Assembly: GCF_040215725.1 (NCBI RefSeq) | Contig: NZ_CP157967.1 | Span: forward strand, 2,294,001 to 2,358,000 | DNA from: Rhizobium sp. ZPR4 | Lineage (GTDB): Bacteria > Pseudomonadota > Alphaproteobacteria > Rhizobiales > Rhizobiaceae | DNA: 64,000 bases | Direction: 5' to 3' | In this document: positions 16,739 through 24,713 of the stretch, piece after piece | Layout of the letters: every line of letters starts with the position of its first letter | How positions within the stretch are numbered: the stretch's first letter is position 1 | Program-made: the position numbers and the translations under genes | The notes under the pieces: generated by a model | Database searches by the model: none | Seen by the model: the letters and a program-made list of their open reading frames with translations, nothing else | Told to the model about the DNA's origin: nothing

Positions 16739-16763
16739 AATGCGACTGCCTAAAAAAAGTTCC
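16739..16763 (-). promoter_or_regulatory. Probable EcfG-type promoter for nepR-ecfG
   Basis: On the minus strand GGAAC (16763-16759) is followed after 16 bases by CATT (16742-16739). This differs from the CGTT consensus by one base but keeps the important TT. Its -35 element forms an inverted repeat with the phyR promoter at 16772. It would give autoregulation of the sigma factor. Confidence 0.6.
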
Positions 16764-16771
16764 GACAAAGA

Positions 16772-16796
16772 GGAACTTTTTTACTCAATTGACGTT
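16772..16796 (+). promoter_or_regulatory. EcfG-type promoter for phyR
   Basis: GGAAC at 16772-16776 and CGTT at 16793-16796 with a 16-base spacer match the EcfG consensus exactly. It lies 63 bases before the phyR start. Confidence 0.85.
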
Positions 16797-16858
16797 TGTT
16801 AGTCATTGCGGCCTCTGGGCTGTATTTAATTAGAATTTGATAAAGGCGGGAGCCATTG

Positions 16859-17653
16859 ATGACACTTTCCACACGCATTGCGCCGCATCTTCCGTATTTG
16901 CGGCGTTATTCACGTGCTTTGACCGGAACGCAGACGTCGGGGGACGCCTATGTTGCTGCGGTTTTGGAAGCCATCATCGCTGACATCTCCATCTTTCCGG
17001 ACACGGACAGCGACCGTGTCGCCCTCTATAAACTGTTCACGAAGCTGTTCGGTTCCGTGACACTTCAGATTCCCGAGCCGGCCTCTCCCTTCGCCTGGGA
17101 ACAGCGCGCGTCCGTGAACCTCTCCAAGGTCTCCCCGCTTGCCCGTCAGGCCTTCCTGCTTGCATCGGTCGAAAGTTTCCGCCTCGGGGAAATCGCCGAT
17201 ATCCTCGACGTCTCTGAAAGCGATGCCATGCACCTGCTCGATACCGCCTCCCAGGAAATCTCGCGCCAGGTGGCAACCGATATCATGATCATTGAGGATG
17301 AGCCGCTTATCGCGATGGATATCGAGCAGATGGTGGAAAGCCTCGGCCATCGCGTCACCGGCATCGCGCGCACCCATTCCGAAGCGGTCGCGCTCTATAA
17401 TGCGACAAAGCCGAGCATGGTGCTTGCCGATATTCAGCTTGCAGACGGCAGCTCGGGCATTGATGCCGTCAACGACATTCTCAAGACCGCCAGCATCCCG
17501 GTGATCTTCATCACCGCCTTCCCGGAGCGGCTGTTGACCGGCGAGCGGCCGGAACCGACCTTCCTCGTGACCAAGCCTTTCAATCCAGACATGGTGAAGG
17601 CCCTCATCAGCCAGGCCCTCTTCTTTAACGAAACCACAAAGGTGGCCGCCTGA
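16859..17653 (+). CDS. phyR: Stress response regulator PhyR (sigma-like/receiver protein)
   Basis: A 264-residue anti-anti-sigma response regulator. Residues 1-140 form a sigma-like domain (HLPYLRRYSRALTG, then VSPLARQAFLLASVE and FRLGEIADILDVSESDAMHL). Residues 142-260 are a receiver with EDE near 146-148, phospho-acceptor D191 (VLADIQL), T219 (VIFITAF) and K239 (LVTKPF). Phosphorylation would expose the sigma-like part to capture NepR and free EcfG. ATG 16859 is preferred over the adjacent in-frame TTG; GGCGGGAG lies upstream. Confidence 0.95.
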   Translation: MTLSTRIAPHLPYLRRYSRALTGTQTSGDAYVAAVLEAIIADISIFPDTDSDRVALYKLFTKLFGSVTLQIPEPASPFAWEQRASVNLSKVSPLARQAFLLASVESFRLGEIADILDVSESDAMHLLDTASQEISRQVATDIMIIEDEPLIAMDIEQMVESLGHRVTGIARTHSEAVALYNATKPSMVLADIQLADGSSGIDAVNDILKTASIPVIFITAFPERLLTGERPEPTFLVTKPFNPDMVKALISQALFFNETTKVAA

Positions 17654-17674
17654 TCCAAGTGAAAACCTTACGGC

Positions 17675-17699
17675 GGAACAAAGACCATAACCGGGCGTT
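17675..17699 (+). promoter_or_regulatory. EcfG-type promoter for the histidine kinase gene
   Basis: GGAAC at 17675-17679 and CGTT at 17696-17699 with a 16-base spacer match the EcfG consensus exactly. It lies about 100 bases before the kinase start, so the kinase is probably part of the regulon it helps control. Confidence 0.8.
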
Positions 17700-17800
17700 T
17701 GTGTTCGAAACGGCCGGTTTACCGACTGTTATCCGGGGCGATTCTATAGGTCGGTTCAAGTTGTTACGAGTGAGAATGCCCTATCGGCGGGGTTCTCGAA

Positions 17801-18832
17801 TTGCGTGTGAAAGGCAAGCCGGTGAATACGTCTGAACCATTACCCGGCGCGCCTTTGAGTTTGGAAGGCAAAGCCGCTCTGATGGAGCGGGCGCTTGCGA
17901 GCGCCAGTGTGTCCATCCTGTTCCAGGATGTAAATCTTTCGATCCGTTATGCCGACAATCTGCCGGACCATCTGCAGTCGTCTGTCGTCATAGGCGGCAA
18001 TGACTCGCATCTCTTTGGAGAAAAGGATGGCGAGCACCTTTTGCGTTTGAAGCGGGGCGTGCTCGAAAGCGGCAAGCCAGCGACCGCCGAGGTTGAGATC
18101 AGCAGTGGCGATGGCACACGTGTCTACGAGCTGAAAATGGAACGCATCGGCGGGCGCAAGCCGCAGGGCGTGCTGTCCGTCATCTCCGAAATCACCGAGA
18201 GCCGCCACCGCGAAAAAGTGCTGAAGTCGCTGCTGCGCGAACTGTCGCATCGCTCCAAGAACCTGCTCGCCATCATTCAGGGTATCGCCACGCAGACTGC
18301 CCGCCACACGCTTTCCGTCGATAATTTCCTCATCAAATTTCGTGGCCGCCTGCAATCCCTGTCGAATTCGCAGGATCTCATCACCGATTCCAGCTGGCGC
18401 GGCGCATATTTGTTCGAACTAGCGGAAAAGCAGTTCGCCCCCTATTGGCCCGATGCGGGCGTGCCTATGCCGATCTATGGCATCAATGCGCATCTGACGC
18501 CCAATGCTGCAGTGCATCTGGGGCTTGCCTTGCATGAGCTCATCGTCAACTCCGCATCGCATGGCGCCATCTCGACGGGCGCCACGAGCATCACGCTGAA
18601 TTGCAAGGAAGCCGAACTCGACGGTAAGAAGGCGATCGAGGTCGCCTGGTCCGAGCGTTTCTACGCGCCCACTGATCATGAATTCGAGGACAATAGCTTC
18701 AGCCGTACGGTGCTCGAGCGCGTTGTGCCGACCTCCATGAACGGCCGCGCCGACTTCGCCATTGATGACGGCAGCATCGGCTATCGCCTCACCATTCCCG
18801 AAACTGAATATGAAATCCTGAGGCGCCGCTAA
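17801..18832 (+). CDS. HWE-family sensor histidine kinase, putative PhyR kinase
   Basis: A 343-residue kinase with no membrane segment. An N-terminal PAS-like domain (about 25-135, ending ISEITESRHREKV) precedes the phospho-acceptor helix with H150 in ELSHRSKNLLAIIQGIATQT. The N-box is LALHELIVNSASHGAIS and the WxE motif is VAWSERF, which together define HWE kinases. Such kinases next to phyR often control it, which is inferred here. The start is uncertain: TTG 17801 is used, but GTG 17807 or GTG 17822 are possible. Confidence 0.88.
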   Translation: MRVKGKPVNTSEPLPGAPLSLEGKAALMERALASASVSILFQDVNLSIRYADNLPDHLQSSVVIGGNDSHLFGEKDGEHLLRLKRGVLESGKPATAEVEISSGDGTRVYELKMERIGGRKPQGVLSVISEITESRHREKVLKSLLRELSHRSKNLLAIIQGIATQTARHTLSVDNFLIKFRGRLQSLSNSQDLITDSSWRGAYLFELAEKQFAPYWPDAGVPMPIYGINAHLTPNAAVHLGLALHELIVNSASHGAISTGATSITLNCKEAELDGKKAIEVAWSERFYAPTDHEFEDNSFSRTVLERVVPTSMNGRADFAIDDGSIGYRLTIPETEYEILRRR

Positions 18833-18857
18833 AGCGGACGGCAGGGGCAAAATAAAA

Positions 18858-18886
18858 CAGCCAGTGCGAGGGCGGCGCACTGGCTG
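18858..18886 (-). terminator. Hairpin, terminator-like on the minus strand
   Basis: A perfect 11-bp stem (CAGCCAGTGCG with CGCACTGGCTG, loop of seven). On the plus strand it follows the kinase gene by 25 bases but has only CTTTGC after it. On the minus strand it is followed by TTTTATTTTG, a better T-tract, although no minus-strand gene is seen upstream. Confidence 0.55.
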
Positions 18887-19239
18887 CTTTGCACTCATCG
18901 GGAGGGGACCGTGAGTAGAGTCCTGAGACGTATTGGGCGTGCATCAGAAGATGCGATCATCATCAGGACACGGGCATAACGATGCTGCGGAGCCTTGGTT
19001 CCACTCAGACCTAAAAAAATTCATCAGCTTTTCACATTTCAGCGCAACCGCAGGCATGACTGTCCTCGGATCACAGGCGGACGCCCGCAGTCATTGCGAG
19101 GCCCAAAGCTCTCGCGGGCCTCCTCCGAAAAAGAAGAAAAGCTATCTAAATCATGGGCTTAAATCGCAAGATCCAGTGATCGAAAACGTTCCCATTCCCT
19201 AGCAGGAGGGCGTATCGAGGCACGCTTTGCGATCAAAAT

Positions 19240-19255
19240 TTTACCGTTTGATAAA
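19240..19255. promoter_or_regulatory. Possible RutR-like operator upstream of preT
   Basis: TTTACCGTTTGATAAA matches 10 of the 14 fixed positions of the RutR consensus TTGACCA-N2-TGGTCAA and starts with the same TTTACC as the stronger site at 23248. It lies about 58 bases before preT. The match is weak alone and is supported mainly by context. Confidence 0.35.
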
Positions 19256-19312
19256 TTTTTTAAGCTGAGTTACCGTTCCAGTACTAGCCGTTTACTATAA
19301 GAGGGAACTTCA

Positions 19313-20671
19313 ATGGGACGACTGGAAACTGGGATTCATAAAGGCAGGCTCACCCCGGCCGAATATGATGCAAACTTTTCCGATCTTCATCCGCGCCTCA
19401 ACAAACACGAGGCGCTGGTCGCATCCGACCGCTGTTATTTCTGCTACGACGCGCCGTGCATGACGGCCTGTCCCACCTCCATCGACATTCCGATGTTTAT
19501 CCGTCAGATCTCGACGGGTAATCCCATCGGCTCGGCGAAGACGATCTTCGATCAGAACATCCTCGGCGGAATGTGCGCCCGCGTCTGTCCCACCGAACAG
19601 CTCTGCGAACAGGCGTGCGTGCGCAATACTGCCGAAGAGCGCCCGGTCGAGATCGGCCGGCTGCAGCGCTACGCGACCGATGCGGCGATGGCAGAAAACA
19701 AGCAATTCTATTCGCGCGCCGCTTCCACCGGCAAGAAGATCGCCGTCATCGGTGCCGGCCCGGCCGGCCTCGCCTGCGCCCACCGCCTCGCGGTCAACGG
19801 CCATGATGTCACCATCTTCGACGCCCGCGAAAAGGCCGGCGGCCTGAACGAATACGGTATCGCCACCTACAAGGCGGTCGATGACTTCGCCCAGAAGGAA
19901 GTCGATTACGTGCTCGCCATCGGCGGCATCGAGGTGAAGAACGGCCAGGCGCTCGGCCGCGATTTCAGCCTTTCCGACCTCTCCCAACAATATGACGCCG
20001 TCTTCCTCGGTCTCGGCCTTGCCGGCGTCAATGCGCTGCGCGCCGAAGGCGAAGACCTCGATGGCGTCGCCGATGCCGTCGCATATATCGCCGAGCTTCG
20101 TCAGGCCGGCAGCAAGGCCGATATCGCCATCGGCCGGCGCGTCGTCGTTCTCGGCGGCGGCATGACCGCGATCGATGCGGCTGTACAGGCCAAGCTGCTC
20201 GGCGCTGAAGAAGTGACGATCTGTTATCGCCGCGGCAAGGAACACATGAACGCCTCGGAATTCGAGCAGGATCTTGCCGCCTCCAAGGGCGTCATCATCC
20301 GCCACTGGCTCGCCCCGAAGCGCATCCTCGACAAGGACGGCAAGGTTGCCGGCATCGAAGTCGAATATACTGAACTGCGCGACGGCAAGCTCACCGCTAC
20401 CGGTGATGTCGGCGTCATTGCCGCCGACCAGATTTTCAAGGCAATCGGCCAGACGTTCGAAGCCTCAGGCCTCGGCGCACTGCGCATGGAAGCCGGCCGC
20501 ATCTTCATCGACGGCGAAGGCCGGACCTCGATCGAAGGCGTATGGGCCGGCGGCGACTGCGTGCTTGGCGGCGATGACCTGACGGTCTCGGCCGTGGCAC
20601 AGGGTCGCGACGCGGCCGAATCCATCAACCGTGCGCTCGCTGCCGCTAAGTCGGCCGCTGCAGTCGCCTGA
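19313..20671 (+). CDS. preT: NAD-dependent dihydropyrimidine dehydrogenase subunit PreT
   Basis: A 452-residue flavoprotein related to the glutamate synthase small subunit. The N-terminus has iron-sulfur cysteine clusters (CYFCYDAPCMTACP and MCARVCPTEQLCEQACVR), followed by an FAD motif (IGAGPAGLACAHRL near 143-156) and an NAD motif (VLGGGMTAIDAA). It passes electrons from NADH to PreA for reduction of uracil and thymine to dihydro forms. It starts behind GAGGG and precedes preA by 13 bases. Confidence 0.93.
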   Translation: MGRLETGIHKGRLTPAEYDANFSDLHPRLNKHEALVASDRCYFCYDAPCMTACPTSIDIPMFIRQISTGNPIGSAKTIFDQNILGGMCARVCPTEQLCEQACVRNTAEERPVEIGRLQRYATDAAMAENKQFYSRAASTGKKIAVIGAGPAGLACAHRLAVNGHDVTIFDAREKAGGLNEYGIATYKAVDDFAQKEVDYVLAIGGIEVKNGQALGRDFSLSDLSQQYDAVFLGLGLAGVNALRAEGEDLDGVADAVAYIAELRQAGSKADIAIGRRVVVLGGGMTAIDAAVQAKLLGAEEVTICYRRGKEHMNASEFEQDLAASKGVIIRHWLAPKRILDKDGKVAGIEVEYTELRDGKLTATGDVGVIAADQIFKAIGQTFEASGLGALRMEAGRIFIDGEGRTSIEGVWAGGDCVLGGDDLTVSAVAQGRDAAESINRALAAAKSAAAVA

Positions 20672-20684
20672 AAGGAGAACCGAC

Positions 20685-21998
20685 ATGGCAGATCTCCGCA
20701 ATAATTTCGTTGGCATCAAGTCCCCGAACCCGTTCTGGCTGGCCTCCGCACCGCCGACCGACAAGGCCTACAACGTCGAGCGCGCCTTCAAGGCAGGCTG
20801 GGGCGGCGTGGTCTGGAAGACGCTCGGCGAGGAAGGCCCGCCTGTTGTCAACGTCAACGGCCCGCGCTACGGCGCGATCTGGGGCGCCGACCGCCGTCTG
20901 CTCGGTCTCAACAACATCGAGCTGATTACCGACCGCGACCTCTACACCAACCTGCGCGAAATGAAGCAGGTGAAGATGAACTGGCCGGATCGCGCGCTCA
21001 TCGCGTCGATCATGGTGCCCTGTGAGGAACAGGCTTGGAAGGCAATCCTGCCGCTGGTCGAAGAAACCGGCGCCGACGGCATCGAACTCAACTTCGGCTG
21101 TCCGCACGGCATGTCCGAGCGCGGCATGGGCTCCGCCGTCGGACAGGTGCCGGAATATATCGAAATGGTCGTGCGCTGGTGCAAGCAATACACCCGCATG
21201 CCCGTCATCACCAAGCTGACACCGAATATCACCGATATCCGCAAGCCCGCCCGCGCCGCCAAGGCCGGCGGGACCGATGCCGTCTCGCTGATCAACACGA
21301 TCAACTCGATCGTCTCGGTCGATCTCGACAACTTCGCGCCGAACCCGACGGTCGGCGGCAAGGGCAGCCATGGCGGCTATTGCGGCCCGGCAGTCAAGCC
21401 GATCGCGCTCAACATGGTGGCCGAAATCGCCCGCGATCCGGAAACCTATGGCCTGCCGATCTCCGGCATCGGCGGCATCACGACATGGCGCGATGCGGCC
21501 GAATTCCTGGTGCTCGGCGCCGGCAACGTGCAGGTCTGCACGGCGGCGATGACCTACGGCTTCAAGATTGTCGAAGAGATGATTACCGGTCTTTCCGATT
21601 GGATGGACGAAAAGGGCCACCGCAGCCTGGATGACATCACCGGCCGCGCCGTTCCGAACGTCTCCGACTGGCAGTATCTGAACCTCAACTACATCGCCAA
21701 GGCGAAGATCGACCAGGATGCCTGTATCCAGTGCGGCCGCTGTCATATCGCCTGCGAGGACACCTCGCACCAGGCAATCACCAACTTTGTTGATGGCGTC
21801 AGGCGCTTCGAGGTGATGGAAGAGGAATGCGTCGGCTGCAATCTCTGCGTCAACGTCTGTCCGGTCGAGAACTGCATTACCATGGAAGAGCTTCCGGCAG
21901 GTTCGCTCGACAAGCGCACCGGCAAGGTTGTCGATCCGAACTACGCCAACTGGACGACCCATCCGAACAACCCGATGGCGCGGCAGGCTGCGGAATAA
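20685..21998 (+). CDS. preA: NAD-dependent dihydropyrimidine dehydrogenase subunit PreA
   Basis: A 437-residue enzyme. The FMN TIM-barrel domain (about 1-310) resembles dihydroorotate dehydrogenase, with ASAPPT near residue 20 and the active-site region ELNFGCPHGMSERGMG. The C-terminal ferredoxin domain has two [4Fe-4S] motifs, CIQCGRCHIAC and CVGCNLCVNVCPV. ATG 20685 follows AAAGGAGAA. It reduces uracil and thymine, the first step of reductive pyrimidine degradation. The later steps are encoded at 23412-26168. Confidence 0.95.
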   Translation: MADLRNNFVGIKSPNPFWLASAPPTDKAYNVERAFKAGWGGVVWKTLGEEGPPVVNVNGPRYGAIWGADRRLLGLNNIELITDRDLYTNLREMKQVKMNWPDRALIASIMVPCEEQAWKAILPLVEETGADGIELNFGCPHGMSERGMGSAVGQVPEYIEMVVRWCKQYTRMPVITKLTPNITDIRKPARAAKAGGTDAVSLINTINSIVSVDLDNFAPNPTVGGKGSHGGYCGPAVKPIALNMVAEIARDPETYGLPISGIGGITTWRDAAEFLVLGAGNVQVCTAAMTYGFKIVEEMITGLSDWMDEKGHRSLDDITGRAVPNVSDWQYLNLNYIAKAKIDQDACIQCGRCHIACEDTSHQAITNFVDGVRRFEVMEEECVGCNLCVNVCPVENCITMEELPAGSLDKRTGKVVDPNYANWTTHPNNPMARQAAE

Positions 21999-22024
21999 TA
22001 ACGACAAAATCCGCAAGCATTCAA

Positions 22025-22060
22025 AAGGCGGTCGCGGCTTGCTGCGGCCGTCTTCTTTTT
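22025..22060 (+). terminator. Probable terminator after preTA
   Basis: A GC-rich stem with one G-U pair (22029-22035 with 22044-22050, extended by A-T pairs) is followed by TCTTCTTTTT. It ends the preTA transcript. Confidence 0.65.
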
Positions 22061-22156
22061 AGCCGATGCGCCAAGCACCTCGCAAAAGCATGGAAATCAA
22101 GTTATAGGACATGCACTGCGAACCATCGCAGGAACAGCAACTCAGAGGAGGCGACC

Positions 22157-22398
22157 ATGTCACGCAAGTCCAAAACCCTCCACGACGTGAGCTTTTGAGG
22201 TCACGTCCAAACGGCGCAAGTCTTTCCCATCGGAAACTCGGGTCAAAGCCGGTTCGCAATTCGTCCATGGCGATGTCGAACTGATCGAAAAACTCGGCCG
22301 TAACGATCCCTGTCCCTGCGGTTCCCGGAGGCGATTTCAAGAACTGCTGCCTGACGTCGGGCCGCTATGATGGCATCGAACGAGATTACTACTTTTAG
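22157..22398 (+). pseudogene. SEC-C zinc-binding motif protein, broken by two frameshifts
   Basis: An excellent ribosome site (AGAGGAGGCGACC) precedes ATG 22157, and the frame begins [13 protein letters not shown], then hits TGA. Dropping one T from the TTTT run at 22193-22196 restores [20 protein letters not shown] and, later, [17 protein letters not shown]. Dropping one C from the CCC run at 22324-22326 then gives [20 protein letters not shown] and a stop at 22398. The repaired protein would have about 79 residues ending in a SEC-C motif (CxC...CC). Either it is a recent pseudogene or the assembly has two homopolymer errors. Confidence 0.85.
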
Positions 22399-22458
22399 GG
22401 AACGGGGCTGACGTCCATCATCTCCAGGCGCAGCGCAATTTTTGAATTGCGCTGCCGT

Positions 22459-23103
22459 TCAGCTATGACGAATGCGCAGCCCATCGACGAAAAGCTGCTC
22501 GAGATAGCGGGCGGCATCCTCGAAACGTCCCTCGCCCGAATGCTCGTCGCCGAGCACGGCGCGCACCTGCACGTCAAAATCCGCATAGTGCTGCGTGGTC
22601 GACCAGATCGAGAAGATCAGGTGATAGGGATCGCATTTGGCGATCTTACCGGCCTGAGCCCAGGCACGGATAACCTCCACCTTCTCGTCGACAAGGCTCT
22701 TCAGCGGTCCGCGCAGCTCGTCTTCCACATGCGGTGCGCCCTGCAGCATCTCATTGGCAAAGAGCCGGCTTTCGCGCGGAAAATCGCGGGCCATTTCGAG
22801 CTTGCGGCGAATATAGGAGCGGATCTCGCTTTCCGGATTGCCGTTGGCATCGAAGGCACGAAGCGGCTCCAGCCAGGTAAACAGCACGCGGTCGATCAAG
22901 GCCCGGTGCATCGCCTCTTTGGTGCGGAAATAATAGAGCAGATTGGGCTTCGACATGCCGGCGACTTCAGCGATCTGGTCGATAGTAGAACCGCGGAAGC
23001 CGCTGACGGAAAACACGTCCAGCGCGGCTTCCAGTATGATTTCCTCTTTCTCTTCCTGGATACGGGTGCGGCGCTGCGTCCTGGCGGCTCTGGGGATGGC
23101 CAT
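22459..23103 (-). CDS. rutR: TetR-family pyrimidine regulator RutR
   Basis: A 214-residue regulator. The helix-turn-helix spans about residues 20-65 (AALDVFSVSGFRGSTIDQIA, then GMSKPNLLYYFRTKEAMHRA). The C-terminal ligand domain contains FANEMLQGAPHVEDELRGPL and YHLIFSIWSTTQHYADFDVQ, matching E. coli RutR, which senses uracil or thymine. It is divergent from the amidohydrolase gene at 23412, and a near-consensus RutR site lies in the gap. It probably controls the flanking pyrimidine genes. Confidence 0.88.
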   Translation of the reverse strand: MAIPRAARTQRRTRIQEEKEEIILEAALDVFSVSGFRGSTIDQIAEVAGMSKPNLLYYFRTKEAMHRALIDRVLFTWLEPLRAFDANGNPESEIRSYIRRKLEMARDFPRESRLFANEMLQGAPHVEDELRGPLKSLVDEKVEVIRAWAQAGKIAKCDPYHLIFSIWSTTQHYADFDVQVRAVLGDEHSGEGRFEDAARYLEQLFVDGLRIRHS

Positions 23104-23247
23104 GTGTGCTCTGTTTCTCCTTGAAATCCAAGCCTTTCGGCCGTTCCCTCATTCACCTGTCGATGCATCGATTTTAGGCAATCGCCTGAAATTTTATCGG
23201 AAATTTTCGTGCTTTTCGTCTTGAGCCGCGCCACGGAAGTTGTAATG

Positions 23248-23263
23248 TTTACCAATCGGTCAA
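23248..23263. promoter_or_regulatory. Candidate RutR operator
   Basis: TTTACCAATCGGTCAA matches 12 of the 14 fixed positions of the RutR consensus TTGACCA-N2-TGGTCAA. It lies between rutR (start 23103, minus) and the amidohydrolase gene (start 23412, plus), where a shared operator is expected. Confidence 0.75.
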
Positions 23264-23411
23264 ATTATCCTTCAGATGTTTCTTAAAGGCAACTGGCGAT
23301 TTTCCGGGCAAGAAAAACAAGACGGCGCTCGGGAATTTGGAATAAGACCAACGGGAACGATTTCGGGCATGCGCCTTGCATGCCCCAGGACAAACAGGTG
23401 AGGATTGCATC

Positions 23412-24665
23412 ATGGTGGCAGCGCCAGGAGAAAACATGCGTATCAATGGCGATCGCCTTTGGGATACGCTGATGGACATGGCGAAAATCGGCCCCGGCAT
23501 TGCCGGCGGTAACAATCGTCAGACGCTGACCGATGCCGACGCCGAAGGACGCAGCCTTTTCAAGACCTGGTGCGACAAGGCGGGCATGACCGTCGGCGTC
23601 GACAAGATGGGCACGATGTTCGCGACCCGCGCCGGCACCGACCCGAACGCGCTGCCCGTCTATGTCGGCTCGCATCTCGATACCCAGCCGACCGGCGGCA
23701 AATACGACGGCGTGCTCGGCGTGCTCGCAGCGCTGGAAGTCGTCCGTACGATGAACGACCTCGGCATCAAGACCAAGCATCCGATCGTCGTTACCAATTG
23801 GGCGAACGAGGAAGGCGCACGCTTTGCGCCTGCCATGCTGGCGTCCGGCGTCTTTGCCGGCGTGCACACGCTGGACTATGCCTATGGCCGCAAGGATCCG
23901 GAAGGCAAAACCTATGGTGACGAGTTGAAGCGCATCGGCTGGCTCGGCGACGAGGAAGTCGGCACCCGCAAGATGCACGCCTATTTCGAATATCATATCG
24001 AACAAGGCCCGATCCTCGAAGCCGAGAACAAGACCATCGGCGTCGTCACGCACTGTCAGGGCCTGTGGTGGCTGGAATTCACGCTGACCGGCAAGGAGGC
24101 GCATACCGGCTCGACGCCGATGAATCTGCGCGTCAATGCCGGCCTTGCCATGTCGCGGATCGTCGAGATGGTGCAGAGCGTGGCGATGGAAAACCAACCG
24201 GGCGCTGTCGGCGGTGTCGGTCAGGTCTTCTTTTCGCCGAACTCCCGCAATGTCCTGCCGGGCAAGGTCGTCTTCACCGTCGACATCCGCACGCCGGACA
24301 AGGAAAAGCTCGACCGCATGCGCGCCAAGATCGAAGCGGAAGCGAAAAAGATTTGTGATGGCCTCGGCGTCGGCTGCTCGGTGGAAGCCATCGGCCATTT
24401 CGAGCCGGTGACCTTCGATCCCAAGCTCGTCACGTCAGTGCGCGATGCCGCCGAAAGGCTCGGCTACAGCCACATGAATATCATCTCCGGCGCCGGTCAT
24501 GATGCCTGCTGGGCCGCCAAGGTCGCCCCTGCCACGATGGTCATGTGTCCCTGCGTCGGCGGCCTCTCGCACAACGAGGCGGAAGAAATCTCCAAGGAAT
24601 GGGCAGCCGCCGGTGCGGATGTGCTGTTCCACGCAGTCGTCGAGACGGCAGAGATCGTGGCCTGA
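23412..24665 (+). CDS. N-carbamoyl-beta-alanine amidohydrolase (Zn-dependent hydantoinase/carbamoylase family)
   Basis: A 417-residue M20-type hydrolase. Metal-site motifs are GSHLDTQPTGGKYDGVLGVL, NEEGARFAP, HIEQGPILE and the C-terminal GAGHDACW. It would cleave N-carbamoyl-beta-alanine (or its methyl homologue) to the beta-amino acid, CO2 and ammonia, the third step of reductive pyrimidine degradation. ATG 23412 is used; GTGAGGAT lies upstream, and ATG 23436 is also possible. The dihydropyrimidinase gene follows 48 bases later, which supports this substrate over other carbamoyl amino acids. Confidence 0.88.
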   Translation: MVAAPGENMRINGDRLWDTLMDMAKIGPGIAGGNNRQTLTDADAEGRSLFKTWCDKAGMTVGVDKMGTMFATRAGTDPNALPVYVGSHLDTQPTGGKYDGVLGVLAALEVVRTMNDLGIKTKHPIVVTNWANEEGARFAPAMLASGVFAGVHTLDYAYGRKDPEGKTYGDELKRIGWLGDEEVGTRKMHAYFEYHIEQGPILEAENKTIGVVTHCQGLWWLEFTLTGKEAHTGSTPMNLRVNAGLAMSRIVEMVQSVAMENQPGAVGGVGQVFFSPNSRNVLPGKVVFTVDIRTPDKEKLDRMRAKIEAEAKKICDGLGVGCSVEAIGHFEPVTFDPKLVTSVRDAAERLGYSHMNIISGAGHDACWAAKVAPATMVMCPCVGGLSHNEAEEISKEWAAAGADVLFHAVVETAEIVA

Positions 24666-24713
24666 CGGCCGCGATTCCCAGCATCGGAACTTCACACATC
24701 TGGAGCATGCACC

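Larger units (their letters stand above)
18833..19312. other. 480-base intergenic region
   Basis: No convincing gene is seen. It holds the hairpin at 18858-18886 and, near its right end, an inverted repeat ATCAAA (19232-19237)/TTTGAT (19247-19252) within a candidate RutR site. A plus-strand reading frame at 18933-19202 lacks a ribosome site, family resemblance and normal composition. Confidence 0.6.

Noticed and set aside
18933..19202. An 89-codon plus-strand frame in the gap before preT
   Set aside because: No ribosome site and no recognisable domain; composition is like non-coding DNA.
20646..22016. A 456-codon frame antisense to preA
   Set aside because: preA is certain; the antisense frame has no motif or start signal.
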